A stretch of 64,000 bases of DNA from contig DATLJB010000099.1 of NCBI GenBank assembly GCA_035539075.1, positions 27,852-91,851 on the forward strand. Reading direction: 5' to 3'. Of the stretch, positions 15,172 to 24,827 are shown one piece after another. The stretch's first letter is position 1; each line of letters starts with the position of its first letter. The notes under the pieces were generated by a model. That model worked only from the letters and a program-made list of their open reading frames with translations, was not told the DNA's origin and ran no database searches. A program made the position numbers and the translations under genes. The DNA comes from Dongia_B sp035539075. Its GTDB lineage: Bacteria; Pseudomonadota; Alphaproteobacteria; Dongiales; Dongiaceae.

Positions 15172-18018
15172 ATGTTGATGATGCGTAAGCCTGGCGTAAC
15201 CTTGCCTGCCGCGACGGTGCGGCGCCTGACGCTCTCCTTGCTGATGCTCTGCCTGATGATGGCCCTGACAGCGGTGACCGGCGTCAACCCTGTAATCACG
15301 GCGCAGGCGCAGGAGAGCAGCGGCGCGGCGCTTCCCGCTCCGGCGAGTCCGACCGCCGGCAATACCAATGCCGGCAATATCAACGCCGCGCAGGCGCGCC
15401 AGACGCTGGACGTGCTGCAGAACGACGACAAGCGCAATCAACTGATCCAGGTGCTGCAGACCATCGCTAACACGCCGGCCGCCAATGCGCCGGCGGGAAC
15501 CGCAGCCGGAAGCAGCGGCAATGCCGCGCCGACGCTGTCGCAGGCGACGCCGCAGCAGTCTTCCCAGCCGTCTTCTCAGGCAGCACCGGCAGCGCCCAAG
15601 CCGGCAACCCCGCCGCCGGCCGCGCCCGCCGCTCCGGCCGCAGCCACCGCACCCGCAGCGACACCGCCGGCCACACCCCCAGCGACACCGGGTGCGGCTG
15701 TGGCTGCCGCCGCGGCCCTGCCGGCCGACAGCCTCGGCGCGCAATTGCTGGAGCAGCTGGCGGAATGGCTGGACGACGCCACCACGGCGATCGGCGATGC
15801 CGTGCGCAATGTCGCCGATCTGCCGCGCATCTGGACCTGGCTGGTGCAGAGCCTGAGCGATCCGCGCGCCCGCAACATGCTGTTCAACGCCGCCTGGCGC
15901 CTGGCCGTGGTGATCGGCTGCGCCGTGGTGGCGGAATATTGCCTGCGCTTCCTGCTGCGCCGGCCGCTCTATCTGATCGAGCGTCGCGCCGCCTATCTGC
16001 ATGACCTGGCCGCCTTGGGTGCCGAGGGCGCCAGCAGCGAGGACGCCTTCAACCCCGATGCGCCCGATACGCCGGTTGAGGCCGATGCGGCTGAAACCAC
16101 GCCCAGCGACATCGACCCCGGCGCGCTGGAGGCTTCGGGCAATACGACGGTGATCGTGCCGCGCGATGCCAGCGGCCTGCCGCGCAAGACGCCGCGCGGC
16201 TGGTTGTGGCTGCGGCGCGTGCCCTGGGCGCTGCTGCATTTCCTGCTGAGCCTGGTGCCGGTGGTGGTCTTCGCCGTGGCCGGCAACAGCCTGCTCGGCA
16301 CCGATCTCGGCGATCCCAAATCGGTGCGCCTCGCCGGCATCGCCGCGGTCAATGCCTATGTGCTGGTGCGCGCGGTGAGCTGCGTCACCCAGCTCTTCGT
16401 CATGTCGCGCTCGCCGGGACTGCGCCTGCTGCCGCTGCGCGACGGCACCGCCGCCTATATCGAGGTCTGGGTCTTCCGCATTGCCGGCACCGGCCTGTTC
16501 GGCGCGGCCCTGGCCGAGATGGCGCTGCTGCTGGGCCTGTCGCGCGCCGGGCATGAGGCGCTGCTGAAGGTGGTGACGCTGATCGTCGACGTCTATGTCG
16601 TCATCGTCATCCTGCAATGCCGGCATACCGTCGCCCAATGGCTGCATGCGCGGCCGGGACGCGTCGGGCCGATCGCGGCGCTGCTCAACCGCCTGGCCTC
16701 GCTGTGGCATATCTTCGCCATCTTCCTGGCGCTGGCGCTGTGGCTGGTCTGGGCGATGGAGATACGCCACGGCTTCACCAAGCTGGCCGATATGGTGCTG
16801 GTCCTGATCGGCATCCTGGTGGCGGCGCGCATCGTCACCCTGCTGCTGCATGCCGCCTTCGACCGGCTGTTCCGGATCGACGACGAGATGGAACGGCGCT
16901 TTCCCGGCCTCAAGCAGCGCGCCAACCGCTATTACCCGCTGCTGCGCAGCGCCATCACCCTGCTGGTGACGGCGATCGGCATCATCGCCCTGCTGCAGGC
17001 CTGGGGGCTCGACGCCTTCGCCTGGTTCCATGGCGACGAGGTCGGCAGCCGCCTGGTTTCCGCCGTCGTCACCGTGGCGGTGGCGGCCGCATTGGCGGTC
17101 GGCGTCTGGGAAGGCAGCAACCTCGCCATCGACCGGCACATGATGCGCCTCGACCATAGCGGCGACTACCTGCATGCGGCGCGATTGCGCACCCTGGTGC
17201 CGATCATGCGCACGGTGCTGCTGATCATCGTCTCGATCGTGGTCATCCTGACCATCCTCAGCGAGATCGGCGTCAATATCGCGCCGCTGCTGGCTGGCGC
17301 CAGCATCGTCGGCGTCGCCATCGGCTTCGGTTCGCAGAAACTGGTGCAGGATTTCATCACCGGCATCTTCCTGCTGCTGGAGAACGCCATGCAGGTCGGC
17401 GACACCATCACCGCCTCGGGCCTCACCGGCACGGTGGAGAAGCTGTCGATCCGCACCATCCGGCTGAGGGCCGGCGATGGCGCGGTGCATATCATCCCCT
17501 TCAGCTCGGTCGGCACCGTCACCAACGTCAACCGCGGCGTCGGCAATGCGGCGGTGCGCGTCACCATCGCCGACAGCGAGGATGTCGATGCGGTAGGCGA
17601 GATCCTGAAGCAGATCGCCAAGGACATGCGGGCGGATGACGATTACCGCCGCATGATGCGCAGCGACCTGCAGTTCTGGGGCGTGGACGACGTGCAGCCG
17701 GGCGCCGTCACGCTGGCCGGCCAGATCGTCTGCAGCGATGCCGGGCGCTGGGGCGTGCAGCGCGAATTCAACCGCCGCATGGTGAAGCGCTTTGCCGAGC
17801 TTGGCGTCAAGCTGGCGGCGCCGTCGCAATATCTCATCCTGACGCATCCGCTGCGGCAGGAGGCCCTGGCCGATGCGGCGCAGGCGGAGACGCCGGCGCA
17901 AGGTGCCGCCGAACACGCGCCGCATAAGAGCGAGGCCGCGACCGACAGCCAGGCCAAGGAAAGCGCCGCCTCGGTGCGCAATTCACCGCCGCCCAGCGCG
18001 CTCGGCCATACCGAGTAG
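15172..18018 (+). CDS. large mechanosensitive ion channel of the MscS family
   Basis: The protein has about 948 residues. The chosen start (MLMMRKPGVT) gives a signal peptide (LTLSLLMLCLMMALTAV, cleavage near AQAQE); the open frame runs 101 codons further upstream with no clear signal. Next comes an Ala/Pro/Gln-rich linker of roughly 120 residues. Multiple membrane helices follow, then the MscS pore and beta domain: IGVNIAPLLAGASIVGVAIG, FGSQKLVQDFITGIFLLLEN, VGDTITASGLTGTVEKLSIR, PFSSVGTVTNVNRG. The size and extra helices match the YbiO/MscM-type channels that release solutes on hypo-osmotic shock. The C-terminus is a charged, Ala-rich tail. The 1013-aa frame opposite is a shadow. Confidence 0.92.
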   Translation: MLMMRKPGVTLPAATVRRLTLSLLMLCLMMALTAVTGVNPVITAQAQESSGAALPAPASPTAGNTNAGNINAAQARQTLDVLQNDDKRNQLIQVLQTIANTPAANAPAGTAAGSSGNAAPTLSQATPQQSSQPSSQAAPAAPKPATPPPAAPAAPAAATAPAATPPATPPATPGAAVAAAAALPADSLGAQLLEQLAEWLDDATTAIGDAVRNVADLPRIWTWLVQSLSDPRARNMLFNAAWRLAVVIGCAVVAEYCLRFLLRRPLYLIERRAAYLHDLAALGAEGASSEDAFNPDAPDTPVEADAAETTPSDIDPGALEASGNTTVIVPRDASGLPRKTPRGWLWLRRVPWALLHFLLSLVPVVVFAVAGNSLLGTDLGDPKSVRLAGIAAVNAYVLVRAVSCVTQLFVMSRSPGLRLLPLRDGTAAYIEVWVFRIAGTGLFGAALAEMALLLGLSRAGHEALLKVVTLIVDVYVVIVILQCRHTVAQWLHARPGRVGPIAALLNRLASLWHIFAIFLALALWLVWAMEIRHGFTKLADMVLVLIGILVAARIVTLLLHAAFDRLFRIDDEMERRFPGLKQRANRYYPLLRSAITLLVTAIGIIALLQAWGLDAFAWFHGDEVGSRLVSAVVTVAVAAALAVGVWEGSNLAIDRHMMRLDHSGDYLHAARLRTLVPIMRTVLLIIVSIVVILTILSEIGVNIAPLLAGASIVGVAIGFGSQKLVQDFITGIFLLLENAMQVGDTITASGLTGTVEKLSIRTIRLRAGDGAVHIIPFSSVGTVTNVNRGVGNAAVRVTIADSEDVDAVGEILKQIAKDMRADDDYRRMMRSDLQFWGVDDVQPGAVTLAGQIVCSDAGRWGVQREFNRRMVKRFAELGVKLAAPSQYLILTHPLRQEALADAAQAETPAQGAAEHAPHKSEAATDSQAKESAASVRNSPPPSALGHTE

Positions 18019-18053
18019 GTCTGGACGAGGGAAGCGAGCGGGGGAATCGGGTA

Positions 18054-18533
18054 ATGGACGCGGCGATATCGATCCGGCCGGTGACGGCGGCGGATTACGA
18101 TGGCTGGAAACCGCTGTGGGACGGCTATAGCGCGTTTTATGGCCGCGTCGGCGCGACGGCATTGGCGCCGGCGGTGACGGCGGCCACCTGGGCGCGCTTC
18201 CTCGATCCGGCTCAACCGATCCACGCGCTGGTGGCGGAACGCGGCGCGCAGGACGATGGCGGCGGCGAACTGGTCGGCCTCGCGCATTATCTGTTCCACC
18301 CCGCCACCGCGCAGATTGCGCCCAGCTGCTATCTCTCCGATCTCTTCACGGCGGAGACGGTGCGGGGCCAAGGGATCGGCCGCTTGCTGATCGAGGCGGT
18401 CTATGCCGCCGCCACGGCGGCCGGTGCCGCACGGGTCTATTGGCAGACCCATGAAAGCAATGCCACGGCCCGGCGGCTCTATGACACGCTCGCCGAGAAT
18501 TCCGGTTTCCTCGTCTATCGCAAGATGCTGTGA
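18054..18533 (+). CDS. GNAT-family N-acetyltransferase
   Basis: The protein has 159 residues beginning MDAAISIRPVTAADYDGW. The acetyl-CoA motif is ETVRGQGIGRLLIEAVYAAA (R/QxxGxG/A), preceded by CYLSDLFT and followed by WQTHESNATARRLYDTLAEN. This pattern fits single-domain GNAT enzymes; the C-terminal FLVYRKML is typical. The substrate is unknown. It starts 36 bp after the MscS stop and may share its transcript. Confidence 0.85.
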   Translation: MDAAISIRPVTAADYDGWKPLWDGYSAFYGRVGATALAPAVTAATWARFLDPAQPIHALVAERGAQDDGGGELVGLAHYLFHPATAQIAPSCYLSDLFTAETVRGQGIGRLLIEAVYAAATAAGAARVYWQTHESNATARRLYDTLAENSGFLVYRKML

Positions 18534-18555
18534 GATTGAAGCCGGCGGGAATGCG

Positions 18556-19449
18556 TTATGACGCGGCTTTCGCCCAATCCCGCGCCGCCTCGGTATCGCG
18601 CAGCGGCGGCAGGCCGAACAGCCGGCCGTATTCCCGGGTGAATTGCGAGACGCTTTCATAGCCGACCGCGAAGGCGGCGCTGCCCGCCGTCATGCCTTCC
18701 GCGCGCATCAGGCGCCGCGCCTCGATCAGCCGCAACTGCTTCTGGAATTGCAGCGGCGAGAGCGAGGTCACGGTGCGGAAGTGCTGATGGAAGGAGGAGG
18801 GGCTCATGCCTGCGACGGCCGCCAGTTGCTCGACGCGCAGCGGCCGCGCGAAGTCTTTCCGCAGCAGGCTGACGGCCCGCGCGATGCGCTGCGCATGGCT
18901 GTCCGGCCAGCCGAGACGGCGGATCGCTGTTCCATGCCGCCCCGCCAGCAGCCAGTAGTGCAGCTCGCGCACCAGCGATTCATGTAATACCGGCACCGCC
19001 GCCGGGCGCGCGAAAAGCTTCATCAGCCGCAGCGCGGCATCGGCGACCTCGGCATCCGTCGGCTCGACCCGCACGGCCGTACCCGCGGCGACGGGGGCGG
19101 CCCGCATCTCCACCGCGAGATCGGCGATGACGGCGGGCTCAAGTTCGTAGACCAGAGAGAGATAGGGCGCAGCGGGGCTGGCGCGCGTGATCTGGCTGAC
19201 GGTCGGCACATCGGCGGTGATCAGCAGTGAATCGCCGGCGCCAAAGGCGAAACTCTCGGTCCCCATGACCACCTGCTTGCTCCCCTGCAGCACGAGGCAG
19301 ACGAGCGGACGGGAAATCGCATAGACGAGGCCGCTGGGCGCCGTGGCGCGCACGGTGGTGAGGCCGGGGATCGGCGTTGCGGAGATGCCTGCCGGGTCGG
19401 CATGGGTCTCCGCATGGCGGCGGACGGCATCGACGAGCGTATCGGTCAT
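18556..19449 (-). CDS. AraC-family transcriptional regulator (AraC_N type)
   Basis: The protein has 297 residues. An N-terminal cupin-like AraC_N domain (ISRPLVCLVLQGSKQVVMG, FAFGAGDSLLITADVPTVSQ) precedes a two-HTH AraC DNA-binding domain (FARPLRVEQLAAVAGMSPSS, HQHFRTVTSLSPLQFQKQLR, then AFAVGYESVSQFTREYGRLFG). This subgroup typically sits divergent to an alcohol dehydrogenase or SDR gene and controls it. Here an SDR gene starts 134 bp away on the opposite strand, so that SDR is its most likely target. Confidence 0.9.
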   Translation of the reverse strand: MTDTLVDAVRRHAETHADPAGISATPIPGLTTVRATAPSGLVYAISRPLVCLVLQGSKQVVMGTESFAFGAGDSLLITADVPTVSQITRASPAAPYLSLVYELEPAVIADLAVEMRAAPVAAGTAVRVEPTDAEVADAALRLMKLFARPAAVPVLHESLVRELHYWLLAGRHGTAIRRLGWPDSHAQRIARAVSLLRKDFARPLRVEQLAAVAGMSPSSFHQHFRTVTSLSPLQFQKQLRLIEARRLMRAEGMTAGSAAFAVGYESVSQFTREYGRLFGLPPLRDTEAARDWAKAAS

Positions 19450-19583
19450 GGTGCGATCATATCCGATCCGCCGGCACTGCGCCTACCGTCTTGGAGGATT
19501 AGGCAAAGAATGCCGAGGTTCCGGTAAGGACGAAAAGGCGGTCGGCCGCATATCAGATCCGGCATCACAACAGGAGCTGAAGC

Positions 19584-20339
19584 ATGACCAAGATCGCCAT
19601 CGTCACCGGAGCCAGCCGCGGCCTCGGCCGCAACACCGCCCTCAGCATCGCCCGCCAGGGCGGCGATGTCATCCTGACCTATCAAACCCGCGCGGATGAG
19701 GCGCAGACGGCAGTCGCCGAGATCAAGGCCATGGGCCGCAAGGCGGTCGCCTTCCAACTCGATCTGAGCAAGGCCGCGGGCTTCGCCGCTTTCGCCGAGC
19801 GGCTGCGCCTGGCGTTGCGCGAGACCTGGCAGCGCGAGACATTCGATCATCTCGTCAACAATGCCGGCCACGGCATCTACGCGCCGATCGCCGAGACCAC
19901 CGAGGCGCAGTTCGACGATCTGGCGAATGTGCATTTCAAGGGCGTCTATTTCCTCACGCAGACATTGCTGCCGCTGATCGCCGATGGCGGCCGCATCGTC
20001 AACCTCTCCTCCGGCCTGACCCGCACATGTTTCACCGGCTATGCCGCCTATGCCGCGGTCAAGGGCGCGGTGGAGGTTCTCACCCGCTACATGGCCAAGG
20101 AACTGGGCGGCCGCGGCATCGCGGTCAACACGGTGGCACCGGGCGCGATCGAAACCGATTTCGGCGGCGGCGCGGTGCGCGACAATCCCGATATCAACAA
20201 GCTGTTCGCGGAGATGACGGCGCTCGGCCGCGCCGGCCTGCCGGACGATATCGGGCCGATGATCGCGCGCCTGCTCTCCGACGACAACCGCTGGGTCAAC
20301 GCGCAGCGGATCGAGGTCTCCGGCGGCCAGGGCATCTGA
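19584..20339 (+). CDS. short-chain dehydrogenase/reductase, divergent from AraC regulator
   Basis: The protein has 251 residues and a complete classical SDR: TGASRGLG at the N-terminus, NNAGHGIY, catalytic YAAVK, and the C-terminal SGGQGI. The ribosome-binding site ACAGGAGC precedes the ATG at 19584. The family uses NAD(P)H to reduce or oxidise an alcohol/carbonyl; the substrate is unknown. The gene is followed within 30 bp by a strong intrinsic terminator, so it is probably a single-gene transcript controlled by the AraC protein encoded opposite. Confidence 0.88.
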   Translation: MTKIAIVTGASRGLGRNTALSIARQGGDVILTYQTRADEAQTAVAEIKAMGRKAVAFQLDLSKAAGFAAFAERLRLALRETWQRETFDHLVNNAGHGIYAPIAETTEAQFDDLANVHFKGVYFLTQTLLPLIADGGRIVNLSSGLTRTCFTGYAAYAAVKGAVEVLTRYMAKELGGRGIAVNTVAPGAIETDFGGGAVRDNPDINKLFAEMTALGRAGLPDDIGPMIARLLSDDNRWVNAQRIEVSGGQGI

Positions 20340-20364
20340 GTGCTTCGACGCTGCTGATTGAGTG

Positions 20365-20409
20365 AGGCCGGTGTGGGTGGGGCGTGTCTTCGCCGACACC
20401 GGCCTTTTT
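20365..20409 (+). terminator. intrinsic terminator after the SDR gene
   Basis: The arms AGGCCGGTGT (20365-20374) and ACACCGGCCT (20396-20405) pair perfectly and run into TTTTT. A nested GGCG/CGCC hairpin sits in the loop. From 20410 to 20700 there is no convincing gene; this 290-bp leader of the next gene is less GC-rich than its surroundings and probably holds its promoter. Confidence 0.9.
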
Positions 20410-20700
20410 GCAGCCGCTGGCATACAGCGATATGAGTATCTCGCAAGATCACGCGGCAACCGGCCGCGCTTTTTGTGGCGCTTTCATGGTCGATCGGCTT
20501 TACGGACATTAAGCTGTCTTTCGGCGGCATTTCTCCGAGAGCTGGATCGCTTCAACAAAATAGAGGACGATCTGAGCTCAGACTAAGCCTGCAGTCTTCC
20601 ATCTGAAACAATCGCGCTCTAGGATTGCGCTCCTTCGGCGTCGCTTGCGCCGCAGCCCGATCACGCACTTCTGTCTTATTTCGCTGAAATGGAGGGGAGC

Positions 20701-23589
20701 ATGCAGATCAACACCTATCAGCTCGCGGCGACGCTGAAACGCTATCAGGACCGGGCGGCGCAGCGGCAGCGCAACCTCTACAAGATCAGCCAAGGCGATC
20801 TCTTCGCGGTGGACACGCCGGAGCGGGTGCGCAAGTTCTTCCTGCGCCGCGGCCTCGGCGGGGCCGATATCGAGGGCATGATCGCGGGGACGGCGCGGCC
20901 GAAGCTCGCCACCTGCGAGAGCATCGGCCAGCGCGAGCCGGATGCGCTGGAACGCGTGATCGGCACCAGCGACCTGATGGGCGTCGCCTTTCTCGAACGC
21001 GGCCTCGCGGTGTCGCGCACCGTGGCGCGGGTCTGGGTGGATGTCAGCGGCGGCGCGCCGATGGGCTACGGCACCGGCTTCATGATCTCGCCGCGCCTGC
21101 TGATCACCAACCATCACGTGCTGCAGGATGCGGCGACGGCCGCCGCCTCGCGGGCGGAGTTCAATTATCAGCTCGGCGCCGACGGCAATCCTGCGCCCTC
21201 CGCACTCTTTTCGCTGCGTCCCGGCGATTTCTTCGTCACCAGCCAGGATCTCGATTACGCGGTCGTGGCGGTTGCCGGGCTGGCCGAGGCCACCGTGCTG
21301 GGGCCGGGTCGCGCGCTGGGCGATTTCGGCTTCAACGCGATGATGGAGGAGGAGGGCAAGGCGATCGCCGCGCAATGGCTGAACATCATCCAGCATCCCG
21401 AAGGCGGCTACAAGCAGCTTGCTTTGCGCGAGAACCAGCTGGTCGATGTCAGCGCGCAGTTCCTCACCTATCAGACCGATACCGCGCCGGGGTCGTCCGG
21501 CTCACCGGTCTATAATGACCGATGGGAAGTGGTGGGGCTGCATCATTCCGGCGTGCCGGCGCGCGATGCGCAGGGCAATATCCTCGCCCTCGACGGCGCG
21601 CGCTGGACCAGCGAGATGGGCGAGGACAAGGTCAAATGGATCTCCAATGAAGGCGTACGCATCAGCCAGGTGATCGCCGATCTGCGCGCCAGGTCCGGCG
21701 GCGGTGCCCCGGCGGCCTATATCGACGAGATGCTGGCGGCGGCGCCGGTCGCGATCATGCCGCAGCGTGAAACCGCCGTGACCCCGCCGGTCGCCGCGCC
21801 GACGATCCCCGCCGCCGTTCCGGGCGGTGCGGTTCAAGGTGGTGCGGTTATGAGCGGCCCGGTTCTGGGCGGTCCTGTTCTGAACGGGGGCGCCGCCACC
21901 TGGACGATTCCGCTCACCGTCAGCATCGGCTTGCCGGGGCTGTCCGGCGGAATCGGTGCGGCGGTGATCGGCGGCGCGGTGATCGGCGGCGGTCCGGGAC
22001 GGGCCGATGATTTCGAGAGCATCCTCGCCGAGGCCAAGGCTAGCCTTGGAACGCGGCCGGATGTGCTGTCGGTCGCGGCGGGCTACGTCTTCAAGGACGG
22101 CTGGATCACGCGCCAGCGGGCGATCGTCGTCAAGGTCGGCAAGCGCCTGGCGCCGAGGGAGCTGCGCGACAGCGGCGCGACGCCGCTGCCCGGCGCCTTC
22201 AAGGGCATGCCCGTGGAGGTGATCAACCCCACGATCGACGATCTCTTCGCCAGCCAGGCGAAGGCCGCGCCCGCTGAGATGCTGCGCCAGGCCACGGTGG
22301 CGACGGAAGAGATCCTCTATCACCCGCCGGCCGGGGCGAAGCTGAACACGGTGGAAGCCAAGATGAAGGTCACCGCCAGCGTCAGCCCCGATCACGGCTG
22401 GCCGCTGTTGAAGGACTTCCTCGCCGGCACGCGGCAGCGCCTGGTGGTCGGCATGTATGATTTCGGCGCGCCGCATATCCGCGACGCGGTCACGCAGATG
22501 GGCGAGGCGCGGGGCTTCGACAAGATGACCCTGGCGATCCAGGCCGGCAGCGACGAGGGCAGCGGCACCAAGGCGAACGACCTGCCCGATGACGAGATGG
22601 TGGCGGCGCTGAAGCAGGCTCTCGGCGACCGGTTCGAATCAGCCTGGGTCAAGGTCGGCATCAAGAACGGCTGGGTCGCGACCTCGTATCACATCAAGGT
22701 GGCGGTCAGGGACAGCGCGGCCTTCTGGCTGTCGAGCGGCAATTGGCAGAGCTCCAACCAGCCGGAGGCCGATCCGCTGGCGGAGCAGCCGCCAAGCCGC
22801 ACCTGGCTCACCAAATATAACCGCGAATGGCATGTGGTGGTGGAGCATGCCGCGCTCGCCAGGACCTTCGAGACCTATATCGAGAACGACTTCACGGCCA
22901 ATGCGGCCCTGGCCACGCCGGAAATCGCCATGCCGGATATTCTGGTGCCGGGCGCCATGCTGCTGCCGGCCCTGGAGGAGCGCGCGGCGCCGTTCCAGTA
23001 TTTCGCCCCCTTCGATGCCGAGCGCGTCTTCACCGTCCAGCCGCTGCTGACGCCCGACAATTACAAGCAGGCGCTGCTGAAACTGGTCAACAAGGCGGAG
23101 CAGAGCCTGCTGATCCAGAACCAGACCTTCAATGCAGCGAGCGACCAGCAGGCCGATCTCGCCGCCTTGCTGGATGCCGTCATCGCCAAGCAGAATGCCG
23201 GGCTCGATGTGCGCGTCATCTTCCGCATCATCGACAGCAGCAAGGCCCGCGAGAACCTGCAGGCGTTGCAGGATCGCGGCTTCGACATGCGCCGGGTGAA
23301 AGTGCAGCGCAACTGCCACACCAAGGGCGTCATCGTCGACGGCAAGCGGGTGATGATCGGCAGCCAGAACATCTCGCAGCTCGGCATCACCCTCAACCGC
23401 GATGCCAGCCTGCTGTTCAAGGACAAGGCGCTGGCAGCTTACTTCACGGCGATCTTCGAGCACGACTGGGCCAATCTCGCCAAGCAGGATATCGGCAACG
23501 AGGCGCATGCGCCGGAACTGGCGAGCGGCCGCGACACGCCGCGCGGCATGGAGCGCATATCCTGGAAGGACTATATGGAGATGGCGTGA
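20701..23589 (+). CDS. trypsin-like serine protease fused to a tandem-HKD phospholipase D-like domain
   Basis: The protein has 962 residues. The ATG at 20701 is preferred because GGAGGGGAGC directly precedes it; an ATG at 20689 lies upstream of that site. Residues 1-95 are helical and charged. Residues about 100-330 are a trypsin/V8-like protease: H139 in TNHHVL, D185 in DLDYAVV, S266 in APGSSGSPVY. A Gly/Val-rich linker with repeated GGAV/GGPV units follows, then a short unnamed domain (VAAGYVFKDGWITRQRAIVV, about 455-475). The C-terminal third has two complete HxKx4D motifs (H664/K666/D671 and H873/K875/D880) with SSGNW and GSQN, the hallmark of a PLD nuclease/phospholipase. There is no signal peptide, so it is probably cytosolic. 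Role unknown; this architecture recalls conflict-system effectors. Confidence 0.9.
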   Translation: MQINTYQLAATLKRYQDRAAQRQRNLYKISQGDLFAVDTPERVRKFFLRRGLGGADIEGMIAGTARPKLATCESIGQREPDALERVIGTSDLMGVAFLERGLAVSRTVARVWVDVSGGAPMGYGTGFMISPRLLITNHHVLQDAATAAASRAEFNYQLGADGNPAPSALFSLRPGDFFVTSQDLDYAVVAVAGLAEATVLGPGRALGDFGFNAMMEEEGKAIAAQWLNIIQHPEGGYKQLALRENQLVDVSAQFLTYQTDTAPGSSGSPVYNDRWEVVGLHHSGVPARDAQGNILALDGARWTSEMGEDKVKWISNEGVRISQVIADLRARSGGGAPAAYIDEMLAAAPVAIMPQRETAVTPPVAAPTIPAAVPGGAVQGGAVMSGPVLGGPVLNGGAATWTIPLTVSIGLPGLSGGIGAAVIGGAVIGGGPGRADDFESILAEAKASLGTRPDVLSVAAGYVFKDGWITRQRAIVVKVGKRLAPRELRDSGATPLPGAFKGMPVEVINPTIDDLFASQAKAAPAEMLRQATVATEEILYHPPAGAKLNTVEAKMKVTASVSPDHGWPLLKDFLAGTRQRLVVGMYDFGAPHIRDAVTQMGEARGFDKMTLAIQAGSDEGSGTKANDLPDDEMVAALKQALGDRFESAWVKVGIKNGWVATSYHIKVAVRDSAAFWLSSGNWQSSNQPEADPLAEQPPSRTWLTKYNREWHVVVEHAALARTFETYIENDFTANAALATPEIAMPDILVPGAMLLPALEERAAPFQYFAPFDAERVFTVQPLLTPDNYKQALLKLVNKAEQSLLIQNQTFNAASDQQADLAALLDAVIAKQNAGLDVRVIFRIIDSSKARENLQALQDRGFDMRRVKVQRNCHTKGVIVDGKRVMIGSQNISQLGITLNRDASLLFKDKALAAYFTAIFEHDWANLAKQDIGNEAHAPELASGRDTPRGMERISWKDYMEMA

Positions 23590-23634
23590 GCCACTACCGG
23601 GCTTCGCGGTGCGGCGTTGCGGCTGAAAAAGAAG

Positions 23635-23670
23635 ATGGACCGGGTGGCTGCGCGGAACCACCCGGTCCAT
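23635..23670 (+). terminator. perfect hairpin downstream of the protease-PLD gene
   Basis: ATGGACCGGGTGG (23635-23647) and CCACCCGGTCCAT (23658-23670) form a perfect 13-bp stem around a 10-base loop, 46 bp after the stop codon. There is no T-tract after it, so it is either a terminator of the stem-only kind or an mRNA-stabilising hairpin. From 23671 to 23975 no gene is evident. Confidence 0.65.
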
Positions 23671-23975
23671 CTGCCGTCGGCCTCGATTCCGGATGGGGAC
23701 AGCCGGTAGGGGTGAGGCCGCGGGAAGGGCTTAAGCCGCAGCTCGGCCGGGGGAATGACCGAGATTGGAGGAGGCTTAAGCAAGATGCTGAAGTGATACG
23801 CGGTAAATTGCCGAACCCTGCGCCGGCTGTGCCTCGGCGGCGTCGAATTTGTCGGCCGTTTTCTTGTTGCGTCGCTGCCCGGCATTCTTCGCAGCGTTCC
23901 GTTCCCGCTCGTCAGATAGCTGCCGTGCGCTTTCTTATCGCGTGGCTCGATATCCGGCGCTGATATTGCCGCGCT

Positions 23976-24827
23976 TTATATTCCGGTGCTCTGGCGCTGC
24001 GCTTCGGCCGCCAATTCTTGCAGGCGGCTGTCGTCGGCGCCGCCAACCAGGCTGAAGCCGATGCCGTGCTGGGCCCAGGCATAGCCGTCGACGCCATGCG
24101 CCTTCACCGCTTCAAGCGGCGCCTGCATATCGGCCTTGGCCATCGGCCGGATCAGCAGCGACAGGCGCGTGCCCTTGTCGTCGTCATACATGAAGAGGGC
24201 GGCCGGGCCGTGACCGGTGGCGACCAGGCGGCCCCCCATGAAGCGGAAGCCGGCGGCGGCGAGATCGACCGGCGCCACCGGATGGGCGAGGCGGTTGGAA
24301 AGCCATTTCGTCAGGTCGGCCTCATGCGCGGCGTCAAGTTCCACCGGCCGCTTGTGATCGGCGGAGAAGACGACATGGGCGGCACCCGCCTCATCCGCCA
24401 GAGCGGCGATGCCGTTGAGGCCCGCGCCGCCGAGAACCTCGCCGCCCGCATCTGCAGCCGCCAGTTCGTTGCCGGCGCGCGTCGCGGCGAGGTCGCGCAG
24501 CAGCCAGCCGGAACCGCCGCCGAGACCGGCGCCGATGACGACGGCGATCATCGCCACCGCCGCCAGCAGGTGGCGCTGGCGGCGGCCCTGCACATGGGCC
24601 TCGACACGACGCAGCAGCGCCTGATCGGCTTCGGGGCGCGGCGGCATCGCTTCGGCGAAGGCCTGGCGCAGGTCGTGGCGCTGGCGGCGATAAGCTTCGA
24701 CCCGTCGCGCCACCTCGGGATGCGCGGCAAGATGCGCCTCGATCTCCGGCAGGCGCGCCGGGTCCAGGCAATCGTCGATATAGGCCTGCAGATCGTCATC
24801 GCCGATCGCGCGTTCGATCTCTCTCAT
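23976..24827 (-). CDS. membrane anti-sigma factor (partner of the ECF sigma factor)
   Basis: The protein has 283 residues. The N-terminal cytosolic part (DLQAYIDDCLDPARLPEIEAHLAAHPEVARRVEAYR) is the anti-sigma helical segment, here without the HxxxCxxC zinc motif. A single membrane helix (LLAAVAMIAVVIGAGLGGGSG) lies near residue 95. The outer domain is about 170 residues (AHVVFSADHKRPVELDAAHE... FRFMGGRLVATGHGPAALFM). This is the pattern of transmembrane anti-sigma factors that hold an ECF sigma factor until a signal arrives. Its ATG overlaps the sigma gene's TGA by 4 bases, fixing equal expression. Confidence 0.88.
   Translation of the reverse strand: MREIERAIGDDDLQAYIDDCLDPARLPEIEAHLAAHPEVARRVEAYRRQRHDLRQAFAEAMPPRPEADQALLRRVEAHVQGRRQRHLLAAVAMIAVVIGAGLGGGSGWLLRDLAATRAGNELAAADAGGEVLGGAGLNGIAALADEAGAAHVVFSADHKRPVELDAAHEADLTKWLSNRLAHPVAPVDLAAAGFRFMGGRLVATGHGPAALFMYDDDKGTRLSLLIRPMAKADMQAPLEAVKAHGVDGYAWAQHGIGFSLVGGADDSRLQELAAEAQRQSTGI

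Noticed and set aside
14884..17925. 1013-codon open frame opposite the MscS gene
   Set aside because: His/Gln/Asp/Arg-rich low-information translation with no domain; shadow of a GC-rich gene.
22827..23963. 378-codon alternative frame within the protease-PLD gene
   Set aside because: It would interrupt the HKD motifs; the main frame carries both catalytic motifs with correct spacing.
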